Below, piece after piece: positions 6,312 to 15,466 of a stretch of 40,775 bases of DNA. The DNA comes from Blastomonas sp. (GTDB taxonomy: Bacteria > Pseudomonadota > Alphaproteobacteria > Sphingomonadales > Sphingomonadaceae), in the NCBI RefSeq assembly GCF_030373265.1, contig NZ_JAUCZC010000030.1, positions 1-40,775 on the forward strand, in the 5' to 3' direction. The position numbers and the translations under genes were made by a program. How positions within the stretch are numbered: position 1 is the first letter of the stretch; each line of letters starts with the position of its first letter. The notes below the pieces were generated by a model. That model did not search any database. It was not told the DNA's origin and worked only from the letters and a program-made list of their open reading frames with translations.

Positions 6312-9125
6312 ATGAAAAAATCTGTTGCGGCGTTGGCAATGTGGGTCGCTCTGGGGGTTGCGTCGGCGCAGGCCGCGCCCGACCGGACGCGGCTGGATGA
6401 CCTGATCGCGCGGTTCGAAGCGGCGGACGCCAACAGCGATGCCGCCGGCTACCGCGCGCTCGCCGACCAGACGCTGGCGGAGGCGAAGCGGCTGTATCCT
6501 GCAGACCACCCCGAAATCGCCGCGCGGGCTTTGTATGTGGCGCAAGCCTATGCTGCGGCGGGCGAAATGGACAAGGCGCAGGCCGAGGTGGACTGGATCG
6601 TGGCAAGGCTCGCCGGGGCCGAAGGCTATCGCGCCGACTGGCGCAACGCGCTCAGCCTGCGTGCCTATATCCTCAACTTCAAGGCGGACCATGCCGGTGC
6701 GCTGGCGATCAACGAGCAGCTTGCCGCCGAATACGACAACGATCCTTCCGCCCAGGGGATTCGCGACCATGCCGTGACGCTGTCGAACCTCGCGGCATCC
6801 TATCTGGAGCATGGCCGGCTGGAGGATGCACTGGCGCGCAACGCCGAGGCGATCCGGATCGGTCTCGCGCTCGATCCGGTGCCGCAGGACGTCGCCATCT
6901 GGAGCGCCAACCGGGTGGTGTATCTGTACACCGCAGGCCGGACCGAGGACGCGGTGATCACGGCGCAGGATGCGATCGCCAAGACGGGCGGCGCGCTGGG
7001 CGCCGATCATCCGGCGATGGCCAATCTCTATGCCAATCTGGGGGCCATCCTGATGCGCCTCAACCGTCCGCACGATGCGATGGCGCCGATCCGCCAGGGC
7101 TTCGAGCTGATCGAAAAGGCCAATGGCGGGCCCAACCAGAACAGCGCGACCATGCGCACGCAATTCGCTCAGGCGCTGGTGCGGGCGGGGCGTCATGCGG
7201 ATGCCAATGCCTTTCTCGATTACGCCACGCCGATCATCGATGCGCAACTCGGCGTGCAGAGCGACCGCTCGCTGAGCGCGCGCGACACCCGGCTGATCGC
7301 GCTGATCGCTTTGGGGCAGGGGGTTCAGGCCGAGGCGCTGGCGCAGGAACTGCTCGCGGTGCGCGATGCCCGGTTGCCGGAGGGGCACAGGGACCGGGCC
7401 AATGCGCGCGACAACCTCGCCAAGGCGGCGTTTGCGCGAAGCAACTGGACAACCGCGCGCGATGCCGCGCAGCAGGCGGTGGCGGTGCGCAGCCGGATGT
7501 TTGCGCCCGACCATCCCGACCTCTTGCTGTCGCGCGCGTTTGCGTTGCGGGTGGAGGATCGCGGCGATCTGCGGCCCGCGGCCGAACTGTTGGCCCAGGC
7601 CCGCGCGGTATTCGAGGCGCTGACGCTCAACGCCCAGCTTGTCCGCGGATCGACGCAGGCCGAGCGACAGCGGCCCGCTTATGGCTGGCTTGCGGAAATT
7701 TTCGCGCGCCGCGGCGCTGCGGAGGATGCGTTTCGCGCGCAGCAATGGGCAGCGCGCACCGCGCTGGACGATGTTCTCGCCATCGCGGCGACCGAGCGCG
7801 CGGCAAAATCGGATCCCACACTCGCCGGGTTGCTGGCACAAAGACGCGAACTGGTGTCGGCGCGGCAGGGGCTCGAAGCCCGGATCGATGCCAATGGTGG
7901 CAAGCCCGACCCCGCGTTCGACCTCGCTGGGGTGTCGGGCGAGCTGGCGCGCAACCGGCAGGCCATTGCAGCGCTGGATGCCGGGCTCACGCCCGATCAG
8001 CGGGCCAGCCTGATCTTCGCGCCTGCCGCGCTCGCCGAGATTCAGGCGACGGCGACGGCCGGTGATGTGAGCGTGATGGTCACCGATATCGGCAAGGACT
8101 GGCTGGTCACCGCGATCGGGCCTGACACGGTCCGGCAGGCGCTGGTCGGGGCCGATGCGCCGATCGATGCGCTGATCCGACGACTGCGCGCTGTCGCCGA
8201 TCCGGAGGGAGAGGGTGCGCTCGACCGGGGCGCTGCGGCGCAGCTTTTCGCAAGCCTGTTTCCTGACGATATCGGCACCATGGTGCGATCGGCGGGGCAG
8301 CTGTATGTCACGACCAATGGCGCGCTGTCGTCGCTTCCCTTCGGCCTGCTGTCCGGCGACAGGGACGGGCGCAGGCTGTTGGTGGAGACGACAACGATCG
8401 TCCGGCGCGTGGGCGTTCCGCATGGCCGCAAGGGGGCGTTCGCGCCGATGAGCAAGACACTTATCGCGTTCGGCGGTGTGGCGGGCGCGCCCGCACGCTC
8501 GCTGATGGCGATGCGCTCGGCGACCACCGCCAAGACCATCGCCGATCTTCCCGATCTGCCCGATTCCCGGCGCGAGCTGGCTTCGCTGGGCAATGCGATC
8601 GGGGCAGGGTCGGCGCAACTTCTGGTGGGGGATGCGGCGACCGAAGAGGCGCTGCGCAGTGCGATCGTTCCGTCGGGCGCGGTGCTGGCCTTCGCCACGC
8701 ATGGTCTGCTGTCGGGCGAGCTCGACGGCTTGAGCGAGCCTGCGCTGCTGCTCTCGCCCGCGGGCAGCGACGATGGGCTGCTCAAGCCCAGCGAGATCGG
8801 CGCGATGAGCCTGCCCGCCGGGCTGGTGATCCTGTCGGCTTGCAACACCGCGGCGACCAGCCTGACCGACCGGCCTCAGCTGGCCGGGCTGGTGCAGGGG
8901 TTCTTTCTGGCAGGCGCGGGGCGCGTGCTGGCAAGCCACTGGCCGGTTCGCGACGATGTCTCGAGACGGCTGTCGGTCGGCACCGTACTGGGGATGGGTG
9001 ATGGTCTGGTCCCGGCAGAGGCGCTGCGCCGGGCCATCGCCAAGGTCCGCGATGGCAGCGACGGCGAAGCAGCGCTCGACAGACCGGGGTTGTGGGCGAT
9101 GTTCGAGCTCTTCGAGGCCAATTGA
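6312..9125 (+). CDS. exported TPR-CHAT domain protein (caspase-like putative protease)
   Basis: This 937-residue protein has an N-terminal signal peptide (MKKSVAALAMWVALGVASAQA), then a long run of TPR-like helical repeats (about residues 25-420; for example ALADQTLAEAKRLYPADHPE and DHAVTLSNLAASYLEHGRL). A C-terminal CHAT domain (about 650-937) follows. The caspase-type dyad is present: His797 in FATHGLL and Cys844 in LSACNTA. The ATG at 6312 is chosen because it is preceded by AAAGGGGG and begins a clean signal peptide. CHAT proteins are clan CD cysteine peptidases or signalling proteins. Export to the periplasm or beyond is implied by the signal. It follows the beta-helix gene by 154 bases on the same strand. 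The substrate is unknown, and any link to photosynthesis is positional only. Confidence 0.9.
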   Translation: MKKSVAALAMWVALGVASAQAAPDRTRLDDLIARFEAADANSDAAGYRALADQTLAEAKRLYPADHPEIAARALYVAQAYAAAGEMDKAQAEVDWIVARLAGAEGYRADWRNALSLRAYILNFKADHAGALAINEQLAAEYDNDPSAQGIRDHAVTLSNLAASYLEHGRLEDALARNAEAIRIGLALDPVPQDVAIWSANRVVYLYTAGRTEDAVITAQDAIAKTGGALGADHPAMANLYANLGAILMRLNRPHDAMAPIRQGFELIEKANGGPNQNSATMRTQFAQALVRAGRHADANAFLDYATPIIDAQLGVQSDRSLSARDTRLIALIALGQGVQAEALAQELLAVRDARLPEGHRDRANARDNLAKAAFARSNWTTARDAAQQAVAVRSRMFAPDHPDLLLSRAFALRVEDRGDLRPAAELLAQARAVFEALTLNAQLVRGSTQAERQRPAYGWLAEIFARRGAAEDAFRAQQWAARTALDDVLAIAATERAAKSDPTLAGLLAQRRELVSARQGLEARIDANGGKPDPAFDLAGVSGELARNRQAIAALDAGLTPDQRASLIFAPAALAEIQATATAGDVSVMVTDIGKDWLVTAIGPDTVRQALVGADAPIDALIRRLRAVADPEGEGALDRGAAAQLFASLFPDDIGTMVRSAGQLYVTTNGALSSLPFGLLSGDRDGRRLLVETTTIVRRVGVPHGRKGAFAPMSKTLIAFGGVAGAPARSLMAMRSATTAKTIADLPDLPDSRRELASLGNAIGAGSAQLLVGDAATEEALRSAIVPSGAVLAFATHGLLSGELDGLSEPALLLSPAGSDDGLLKPSEIGAMSLPAGLVILSACNTAATSLTDRPQLAGLVQGFFLAGAGRVLASHWPVRDDVSRRLSVGTVLGMGDGLVPAEALRRAIAKVRDGSDGEAALDRPGLWAMFELFEAN

Positions 9126-9165
9126 ACCGACCGGGGGCCATCGGCCTGCCGGTATCGGCGCGCTT

Positions 9166-10593
9166 CTAGCTGAGCTCGTCCTTGCGCCCGACCAGATTGC
9201 CAAGGCCATGGCGATGGAGCTTGGAATACAGGCTCTGGCGGCTCAAGCCCAGGATTCCGGCCGCCGAGGCGCGGTTGTCCGAGGTGTAGGCCAGCGCCGC
9301 CTCGATGCACATCCGTTCGATCAGGTCGGTCGATTCGCGCACGATCTCGCGCAGCGGCATCCGCCCGACCAGTTCGGTGAGCTGGTCGACCGAGCGCGGC
9401 AGGTCACGGTCTGCAGGCGGCAGGTCGCGCATCCGCCGGCTGACGGTGCGGATGGCAAAGCCGTAATGTCCGCCCTGGCTGTCGGTCTTGACCCCCGAGA
9501 CCTCGATCGCCTCTTCGATGGCGTCGTCGGCATGGATGATCGTGGTGGCGTTGCGCACCTGGCCGTGGGTGTCGAGTTGCTTGCGCATCAAATCGACATC
9601 GATCCCGGGACGCCCGATGAAGCGGCCGAGCGGCTGTCCGGTGATCGCTTCCTTCGAGCTGCCGTGCACGAGATCGACAAAAGCCGAGTTGGCGGTGATG
9701 ATCTGCATTGCGCCATCGGTCAGCACGAACGCATCGGGCATGCGCTCGATCAGCTCGTGCAGCGGCCGTTGGTCGCCATCGGCGCCCGGGCTCTCGCCGG
9801 TGTGCGTCAGGCGGATCATGAACTGCCGGCCGCTGTCCTGGCGGAAGGGCATTGCGGTGAGCAGCATCGGTGCTTCGCCCGTAACGATGCTGACCTGCAT
9901 TTCGCAGCGCTCGCCTGTGGCAGTGGCGCCGCCAAGGCTGGCGATCAGATCGTCCCGCGAGATTCCGCCGATGACATTGGCGAGATCGCGATTGTCCAGC
10001 GAGCCCGACTTCACGCCGAACAGACGGTAGCTGGCTGGGTTGGCCGCGGTGATCCGGCGGGTGCTGGCATCGATAATCAGCACCGGATCGGTGATCATGT
10101 CGAACAACAAGCGGTAGCGCGCTTCGGTCTGGCGCAACTTCAGGTAATCGCGCTCGAGCGACTGCTGGGTCTGCAACAACCTCTGCTGCAGGCTGGCCCA
10201 GGCGCGGACATCGCGGCCGATAGCCATGCGCGGATTGCCTTCGCCCAGGTCGACAAGGCGGTAATGAATCGGCAGATTGCCGTCGGGGCCGGGGTGGTTG
10301 ACCTGGCGCCAGCGATCGGGGGTGTCGGACGGCTGGCTGGCCAGCATCTCGTTGATCTTGGGCTTGCTGTCGAGGGCAACCGTATCCTCCCAGCGCCTGC
10401 CAATCCAGGCGCTCAGGTCGGGCATGTCTTCGGCACTGACGGAAACATCGCTGATGACGCCATCGGAATCGAGCGCCAGGGCGATATCGCCTGCGGCGAG
10501 CACCAAAGCGAGTGCTGCACCGATTTCAAGTTTGCCGACGACGCCTTTGAGGTCGCGAAAAGGCATAGGGATCGCGGAGGGCTCGTCCTTCAT
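9166..10593 (-). CDS. ppsR: PpsR/CrtJ redox-responsive photosynthesis repressor
   Basis: PpsR represses bch, crt and puc-type promoters under oxic or high-light conditions by binding TGT-N12-ACA. The 475-aa protein (from ATG 10593) has an N-terminal PAS-like region, a Q-rich linker helix (LQQRLLQTQQSLERDYLKLRQTE, about 135-157), two PAS domains (about 158-270 and 280-390) and a C-terminal Fis-type helix-turn-helix (NRASAAGILGLSRQSLYSKL, about 440-459). Two cysteines, Cys230 and Cys429 (ERMCIEAAL), correspond to the redox pair described in Rhodobacter PpsR/CrtJ. An in-frame TTG at 10620 overlaps the aerR stop codon, but ATG 10593 is the more usual start; neither has a clear ribosome site. It is co-directional with aerR and probably co-transcribed. 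Confidence 0.96.
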   Translation of the reverse strand: MKDEPSAIPMPFRDLKGVVGKLEIGAALALVLAAGDIALALDSDGVISDVSVSAEDMPDLSAWIGRRWEDTVALDSKPKINEMLASQPSDTPDRWRQVNHPGPDGNLPIHYRLVDLGEGNPRMAIGRDVRAWASLQQRLLQTQQSLERDYLKLRQTEARYRLLFDMITDPVLIIDASTRRITAANPASYRLFGVKSGSLDNRDLANVIGGISRDDLIASLGGATATGERCEMQVSIVTGEAPMLLTAMPFRQDSGRQFMIRLTHTGESPGADGDQRPLHELIERMPDAFVLTDGAMQIITANSAFVDLVHGSSKEAITGQPLGRFIGRPGIDVDLMRKQLDTHGQVRNATTIIHADDAIEEAIEVSGVKTDSQGGHYGFAIRTVSRRMRDLPPADRDLPRSVDQLTELVGRMPLREIVRESTDLIERMCIEAALAYTSDNRASAAGILGLSRQSLYSKLHRHGLGNLVGRKDELS

Positions 10594-10616
10594 TATTGCC
10601 GCGCCGGGAGCGGACT

Positions 10617-11711
10617 TCAAAACGTCAGAGCAGTGCGCTCAACCCCGGCAGATACAAGTTCGTCGGCCATCTTGAGCGCGGCCTCGGCATCGGGAGCGGT
10701 TCCATCCGCACCCAATTCACGCGCACGTACGGGGTCATAGCCAAGGGCCGGACCGCCGATCATGATTGCCAGATTGGAATTGCAGGACACGCTTCTCATC
10801 GCCGTCAGCAGCTTGGGAACCGCCCCGATAGAAAAGTCGGTCGTGACTGTCAATCCAACCAGATCGAATGATGTTGTGCTCAACGCCTGCAGAATGTCCG
10901 ATTGTTGCGGCTCGATCAGAGTTTCGACATCCCAGCCTGCCCGCTGGAAGCATTCCGAAATGATCAGCGTGCCCAGGCTGTGCTGGTCATCGGGCATGGC
11001 CGTGAACAGCGCCTTGTTGGTCCGCAGGTTCCAGCCCGGCGAGGGCGGGGCCCACAAGGCGACGGTCCGCAGCAGCGATTGCAGCCGCCACAATCCCATG
11101 GTGACATCGACAAAGTCGCATTCGTCGCGGGTCCATTTCTCTCCCAGCTCGCGCGCCGCCGGCGCGATCAGCTGGATGAACAGCGTCTCGGGCGCGATAT
11201 TCTGATCGAGATAGGCGCTGACCATATCCGACAGGACATCGACCTCGTGGATCAGCACATCAGAGGCGAAAGCCCGGACCGTCGCATCGTCAAAGCGCGG
11301 TGCGTCGGTCTTCAGGGCCATGGCTGGTTTCGGGGCCATCGCGGTGTTGGGGCCAGCCGTGGATTGGGCTGCGGCATCCCGGACGTTGTCGTTCGACTGC
11401 ATGCCGGATGTGTTGCGAAATTCGTTGGCGTCGTCGTCTGCCCCGGTGGCAGGCAAGGTTCCGGAACTCATGGTCGCTGGCATATCGGCGGGAAACTGGC
11501 TCATTCGTGGGTCATCCTGGTGCACCATTAGCAGCCGCGGGATGATTTCGTCTTCCACAAGGCGACCAACGTCGTCGCTGGCGCGATGGCGTGCAGCACG
11601 GCCATAGCCGGTCTGCTCGCCATCCCAAGGCGACCCCTTCTTGCGCGTGCGCGCATTGCGGAACAGTCCTGTCGTCGACTTGATTAAATCGATGCCAAAA
11701 ACTGAGGCCAT
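10617..11711 (-). CDS. aerR: AerR/PpaA antirepressor with B12-binding-type (SCHIC) domain
   Basis: AerR/PpaA proteins bind cobalamin (or heme) and counter PpsR/CrtJ repression. This 364-aa copy has the conserved N-terminal motif VGRLVEDEIIPRLLMVHQ (48-65), a low-complexity linker (about 66-140), a four-helix bundle (about 141-220, including ARELGEKWTRDECDFVDVTMG), and a Rossmann-like cobalamin-type domain (about 232-355) with PDDQHSLGTLI. In that motif His244 is the likely counterpart of the ligand-region histidine, and GGPALG follows. It lacks the DxHxxG motif of classical B12 enzymes, as usual for this group. GGGAGAG precedes the ATG at 11711. The linker makes it longer than the roughly 220-260 aa Rhodobacter proteins. 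It lies upstream of ppsR, so regulator and antirepressor are made together. Confidence 0.93.
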   Translation of the reverse strand: MASVFGIDLIKSTTGLFRNARTRKKGSPWDGEQTGYGRAARHRASDDVGRLVEDEIIPRLLMVHQDDPRMSQFPADMPATMSSGTLPATGADDDANEFRNTSGMQSNDNVRDAAAQSTAGPNTAMAPKPAMALKTDAPRFDDATVRAFASDVLIHEVDVLSDMVSAYLDQNIAPETLFIQLIAPAARELGEKWTRDECDFVDVTMGLWRLQSLLRTVALWAPPSPGWNLRTNKALFTAMPDDQHSLGTLIISECFQRAGWDVETLIEPQQSDILQALSTTSFDLVGLTVTTDFSIGAVPKLLTAMRSVSCNSNLAIMIGGPALGYDPVRARELGADGTAPDAEAALKMADELVSAGVERTALTF

Positions 11712-11832
11712 TCAGACTCTCCCGGTCTCGTCGATGCGTCGTGCATCGGCCTCGAGGCTGGAGACTTCTTGGACCGTTCTCTCGCCAGGCCTCAACCCTA
11801 CGCCTGTCCAGTGGGCCTGACAACACCCAATT

Positions 11833-11866
11833 TGTCAAGAAAGCTATACGTCAATTTAACTTGACA
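11833..11866. promoter_or_regulatory. double PpsR-type operator between aerR and bchF
   Basis: Two near-consensus sites face each other. TGTCAAGAAAGCTATACG lies on the plus strand (11833-11850) and TGTCAAGTTAAATTGACG on the minus strand (11866-11849). Each is TGT-N12-ACG, one base from TGT-N12-ACA. They share a central ACGT, so the whole 34 bp is an imperfect palindrome with identical TGTCAAG ends. The right end is also the -35 of the bchF promoter. The layout suggests cooperative PpsR binding controlling bchF, and perhaps aerR. Confidence 0.65.
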
Positions 11867-11890
11867 CTTTTGGCGAGCGCGGCGTAGGTT
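11861..11890 (+). promoter_or_regulatory. sigma70-type promoter of the bchF superoperon
   Basis: A perfect TTGACA (11861-11866) is followed after 18 bases by TAGGTT (11885-11890), about 34 bases before the bchF ATG. The -35 box is the outer arm of the PpsR-type palindrome. The hexamers closely match those of the bchG promoter. The expected transcription start is near 11897. Confidence 0.65.
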
Positions 11891-11923
11891 TCAGTTCTTG
11901 ATACGGGAGACGCAACGGCGCTT

Positions 11924-13782
<1,859 letters not shown>

Positions 13783-13786
13783 GGCG

Positions 13787-15466
13787 ATGCAGCTATCGGT
13801 CTGGACCTATGAAGGGCCTCCTCATGTAGGGGCAATGCGGGTCGCGACCGGCATGAAAGACGTGCACTATCTGCTGCACGCGCCGCAGGGCGATACCTAT
13901 GCCGACCTGCTGTTCACGATGATCGAACGGCGCGGCAAGCGTCCGCCGGTCACCTACACCACCTTCCAGGCGCGCGATCTGGGCAAGGACACCGCCGAAC
14001 TGTTCCAGACCGCCGCACGCGATGCTGTGGCGCGGTTCAATCCGGCTGCTTTGCTCGTTGGATCGTCGTGCACCGCCGAACTGATCCAGGACGACCCCGC
14101 CGGCATGGCGCAGGCGATGCGGCTGGATATTCCCGTCATTCCACTCGAGCTGCCCAGCTATTCCCGCAAGGAGAATTGGGGCGCTTCAGAGACTTTCTAC
14201 CAGATAGTCAGGACTCTCGCGGTCGGGGATTCCTCCCGCCCCGCACCGTGCCAGGCAGGTTCTCCGCGTCCCAAAGCGAACCTGCTTGGGCCGAGCGCAC
14301 TGGGTTTTCGCCATCGCGACGATATCGTCGAGATCGCGAAGATACTGGCTGCGCTCGGCATAGAGATTAACGTCACCGCGCCGATGGGGGCAAGCGCGGC
14401 CGACATCGCCCGGATCGGCGAGGCCGATTTCAACATCGTGATGTATCCCGAAATCGCCGATACCGCGGCGCGGTGGCTGGAGAAGAGCTTCAAGCAGCCC
14501 TTCACCAAGACCATCCCCATCGGCCACGGCGCAACGCTCGACTTCATCCGTGAAGTCGCGGCATTGGCCGGTGTCGATGCCGCTCCGGCGCTGGACCTCG
14601 CCGAAGCGCGGATGCCGTGGTGGAGCCGTTCGGTCGATTCGACCTATCTCACCGGCAAGCGCGTCTTCATCTTCGGCGATGCGACCCACGCCATCGCCGC
14701 GGCCCGCGTGGCACGCGACGAGCTGGGCTTCGTGGTCTGCGGCCTGGGTTGCTACAACCGCGAATTCGCCCGCGATATCCGCGCTGCCGCCGCCGAACAT
14801 GGCGTCGAGCCGCTGATCACCGACGATCATCTCGAGGTCGAGGACGCGATCGCCGCCGCGCATCCCGAGCTGGTGCTGGGCACGCAGATGGAGCGCCACA
14901 TCGCCAAGCGGCTGTCGGTCCCCTGCGCGGTGATCTCGGCGCCGGTGCACGTGCAGGATTTCCCGGCGCGGCACAGCCCGCAGATGGGCTTCGAAGGCGC
15001 CAACGTGCTGTTCGACAGCTGGGTGCATCCTTTGGTCATGGGTCTGGAAGAGCATCTGCTCACCATGTTCCGCGACGATCCGGAGTTTCACGACGGCGCC
15101 GGCGCGAGTCATCTGGCGCATGGCACGACATCCAATCCTCCCCGGACCGGGGAGGGGGACCATGCGCAGCATGGTGGAGGGGAAGCCGGATTGCACTTCC
15201 CTGACGACATTGCGCCCGAACGCTTCCCCTCCGTCAGCGCTGACGCGCTGCCACCTCCCCGTACCGGGGAGGATCTGGGTTCTGCCCACGGCGATGTGCT
15301 CGAACTGACCCGCTGGACCGCCGAAGCGGAGACAGAACTCAAGAAAATCCCCTTCTTTGTGCGTGGCAAGGCGCGGCGCAACACTGAGGCTTATGCCGCT
15401 GAGCGTGGGCTGGCCTCCATCACTATAGACACGCTGTACGAGGCAAAGGCGCATTATGCCCGGTAG
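13787..15466 (+). CDS. bchB: dark-operative protochlorophyllide reductase subunit BchB, with in-frame insertions
   Basis: BchB pairs with BchN in the DPOR NB complex. It contributes the unusual aspartate ligand to the NB 4Fe-4S cluster, and Asp36 is present here ([11 protein letters not shown]). Other marks are [47 protein letters not shown] and the C-terminal protochlorophyllide-binding helix domain (about 505-559, [16 protein letters not shown]). At 559 aa it is longer than the usual roughly 510-530. Two extra stretches explain this: about eight residues near 156-167, encoded over a hairpin (14251-14289), and about 46 residues (450-496) encoded by a palindromic repeat element (15137-15272). 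Both keep the frame and fall in loops or the linker, so the enzyme could still work. The end overlaps bchH by 11 bases. Confidence 0.95.
   Translation: MQLSVWTYEGPPHVGAMRVATGMKDVHYLLHAPQGDTYADLLFTMIERRGKRPPVTYTTFQARDLGKDTAELFQTAARDAVARFNPAALLVGSSCTAELIQDDPAGMAQAMRLDIPVIPLELPSYSRKENWGASETFYQIVRTLAVGDSSRPAPCQAGSPRPKANLLGPSALGFRHRDDIVEIAKILAALGIEINVTAPMGASAADIARIGEADFNIVMYPEIADTAARWLEKSFKQPFTKTIPIGHGATLDFIREVAALAGVDAAPALDLAEARMPWWSRSVDSTYLTGKRVFIFGDATHAIAAARVARDELGFVVCGLGCYNREFARDIRAAAAEHGVEPLITDDHLEVEDAIAAAHPELVLGTQMERHIAKRLSVPCAVISAPVHVQDFPARHSPQMGFEGANVLFDSWVHPLVMGLEEHLLTMFRDDPEFHDGAGASHLAHGTTSNPPRTGEGDHAQHGGGEAGLHFPDDIAPERFPSVSADALPPPRTGEDLGSAHGDVLELTRWTAEAETELKKIPFFVRGKARRNTEAYAAERGLASITIDTLYEAKAHYAR
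14251..14289. repeat. 12-bp inverted repeat inside bchB
   Basis: CCAGGCAGGTTC (14251-14262) and GAACCTGCTTGG (14278-14289) are inverted copies with one mismatch (a G-U pair in RNA), separated by 15 bases. They encode most of the Pro/Ser/Arg-rich stretch between QIVR and NLLGP that seems longer than in other BchB proteins. It may be a small palindromic insertion. Confidence 0.5.
15137..15272. mobile_element. MITE-like palindromic repeat element inserted in frame in bchB
   Basis: The segment begins with CCTCCCCGGACCGGGGAGG and ends with CCTCCCCGTACCGGGGAGG, each itself a hairpin. The outer 46-47 bases are imperfect inverted repeats of each other (shared blocks CCTCCCC, GGGGAGG, GG-GGAGGGG). 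One or two more bases (AT/AT) extend the symmetry. This is the form of the small dispersed palindromic units common between genes in Sphingomonas and Caulobacter. Here it lies within the coding frame and adds about 46 codons without a stop, in the variable linker before the C-terminal domain. It has no coding capacity of its own. Confidence 0.75.

Noticed and set aside
6123-9209. A very long minus-strand open frame antisense to the TPR-CHAT gene
   Set aside because: The CHAT frame has a signal peptide, a ribosome site and a catalytic dyad. The antisense translation is low-complexity Arg/Gln-rich shadow sequence.
8956-10740. A long plus-strand open frame antisense to ppsR
   Set aside because: ppsR has clear PAS and Fis-HTH domains; the opposite frame shows none and is a GC-driven shadow.
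11810-11838. aerR promoter using the left TTGACA of the palindrome
   Set aside because: A minus-strand TTGACA is present at 11838-11833, but no acceptable -10 is found 16-18 bases downstream.
15137-15272. bchB as a pseudogene broken by a repeat insertion
   Set aside because: The frame stays open through the element, and both the Asp36 ligand and the C-terminal domain are intact, so a functional enlarged protein is more likely.
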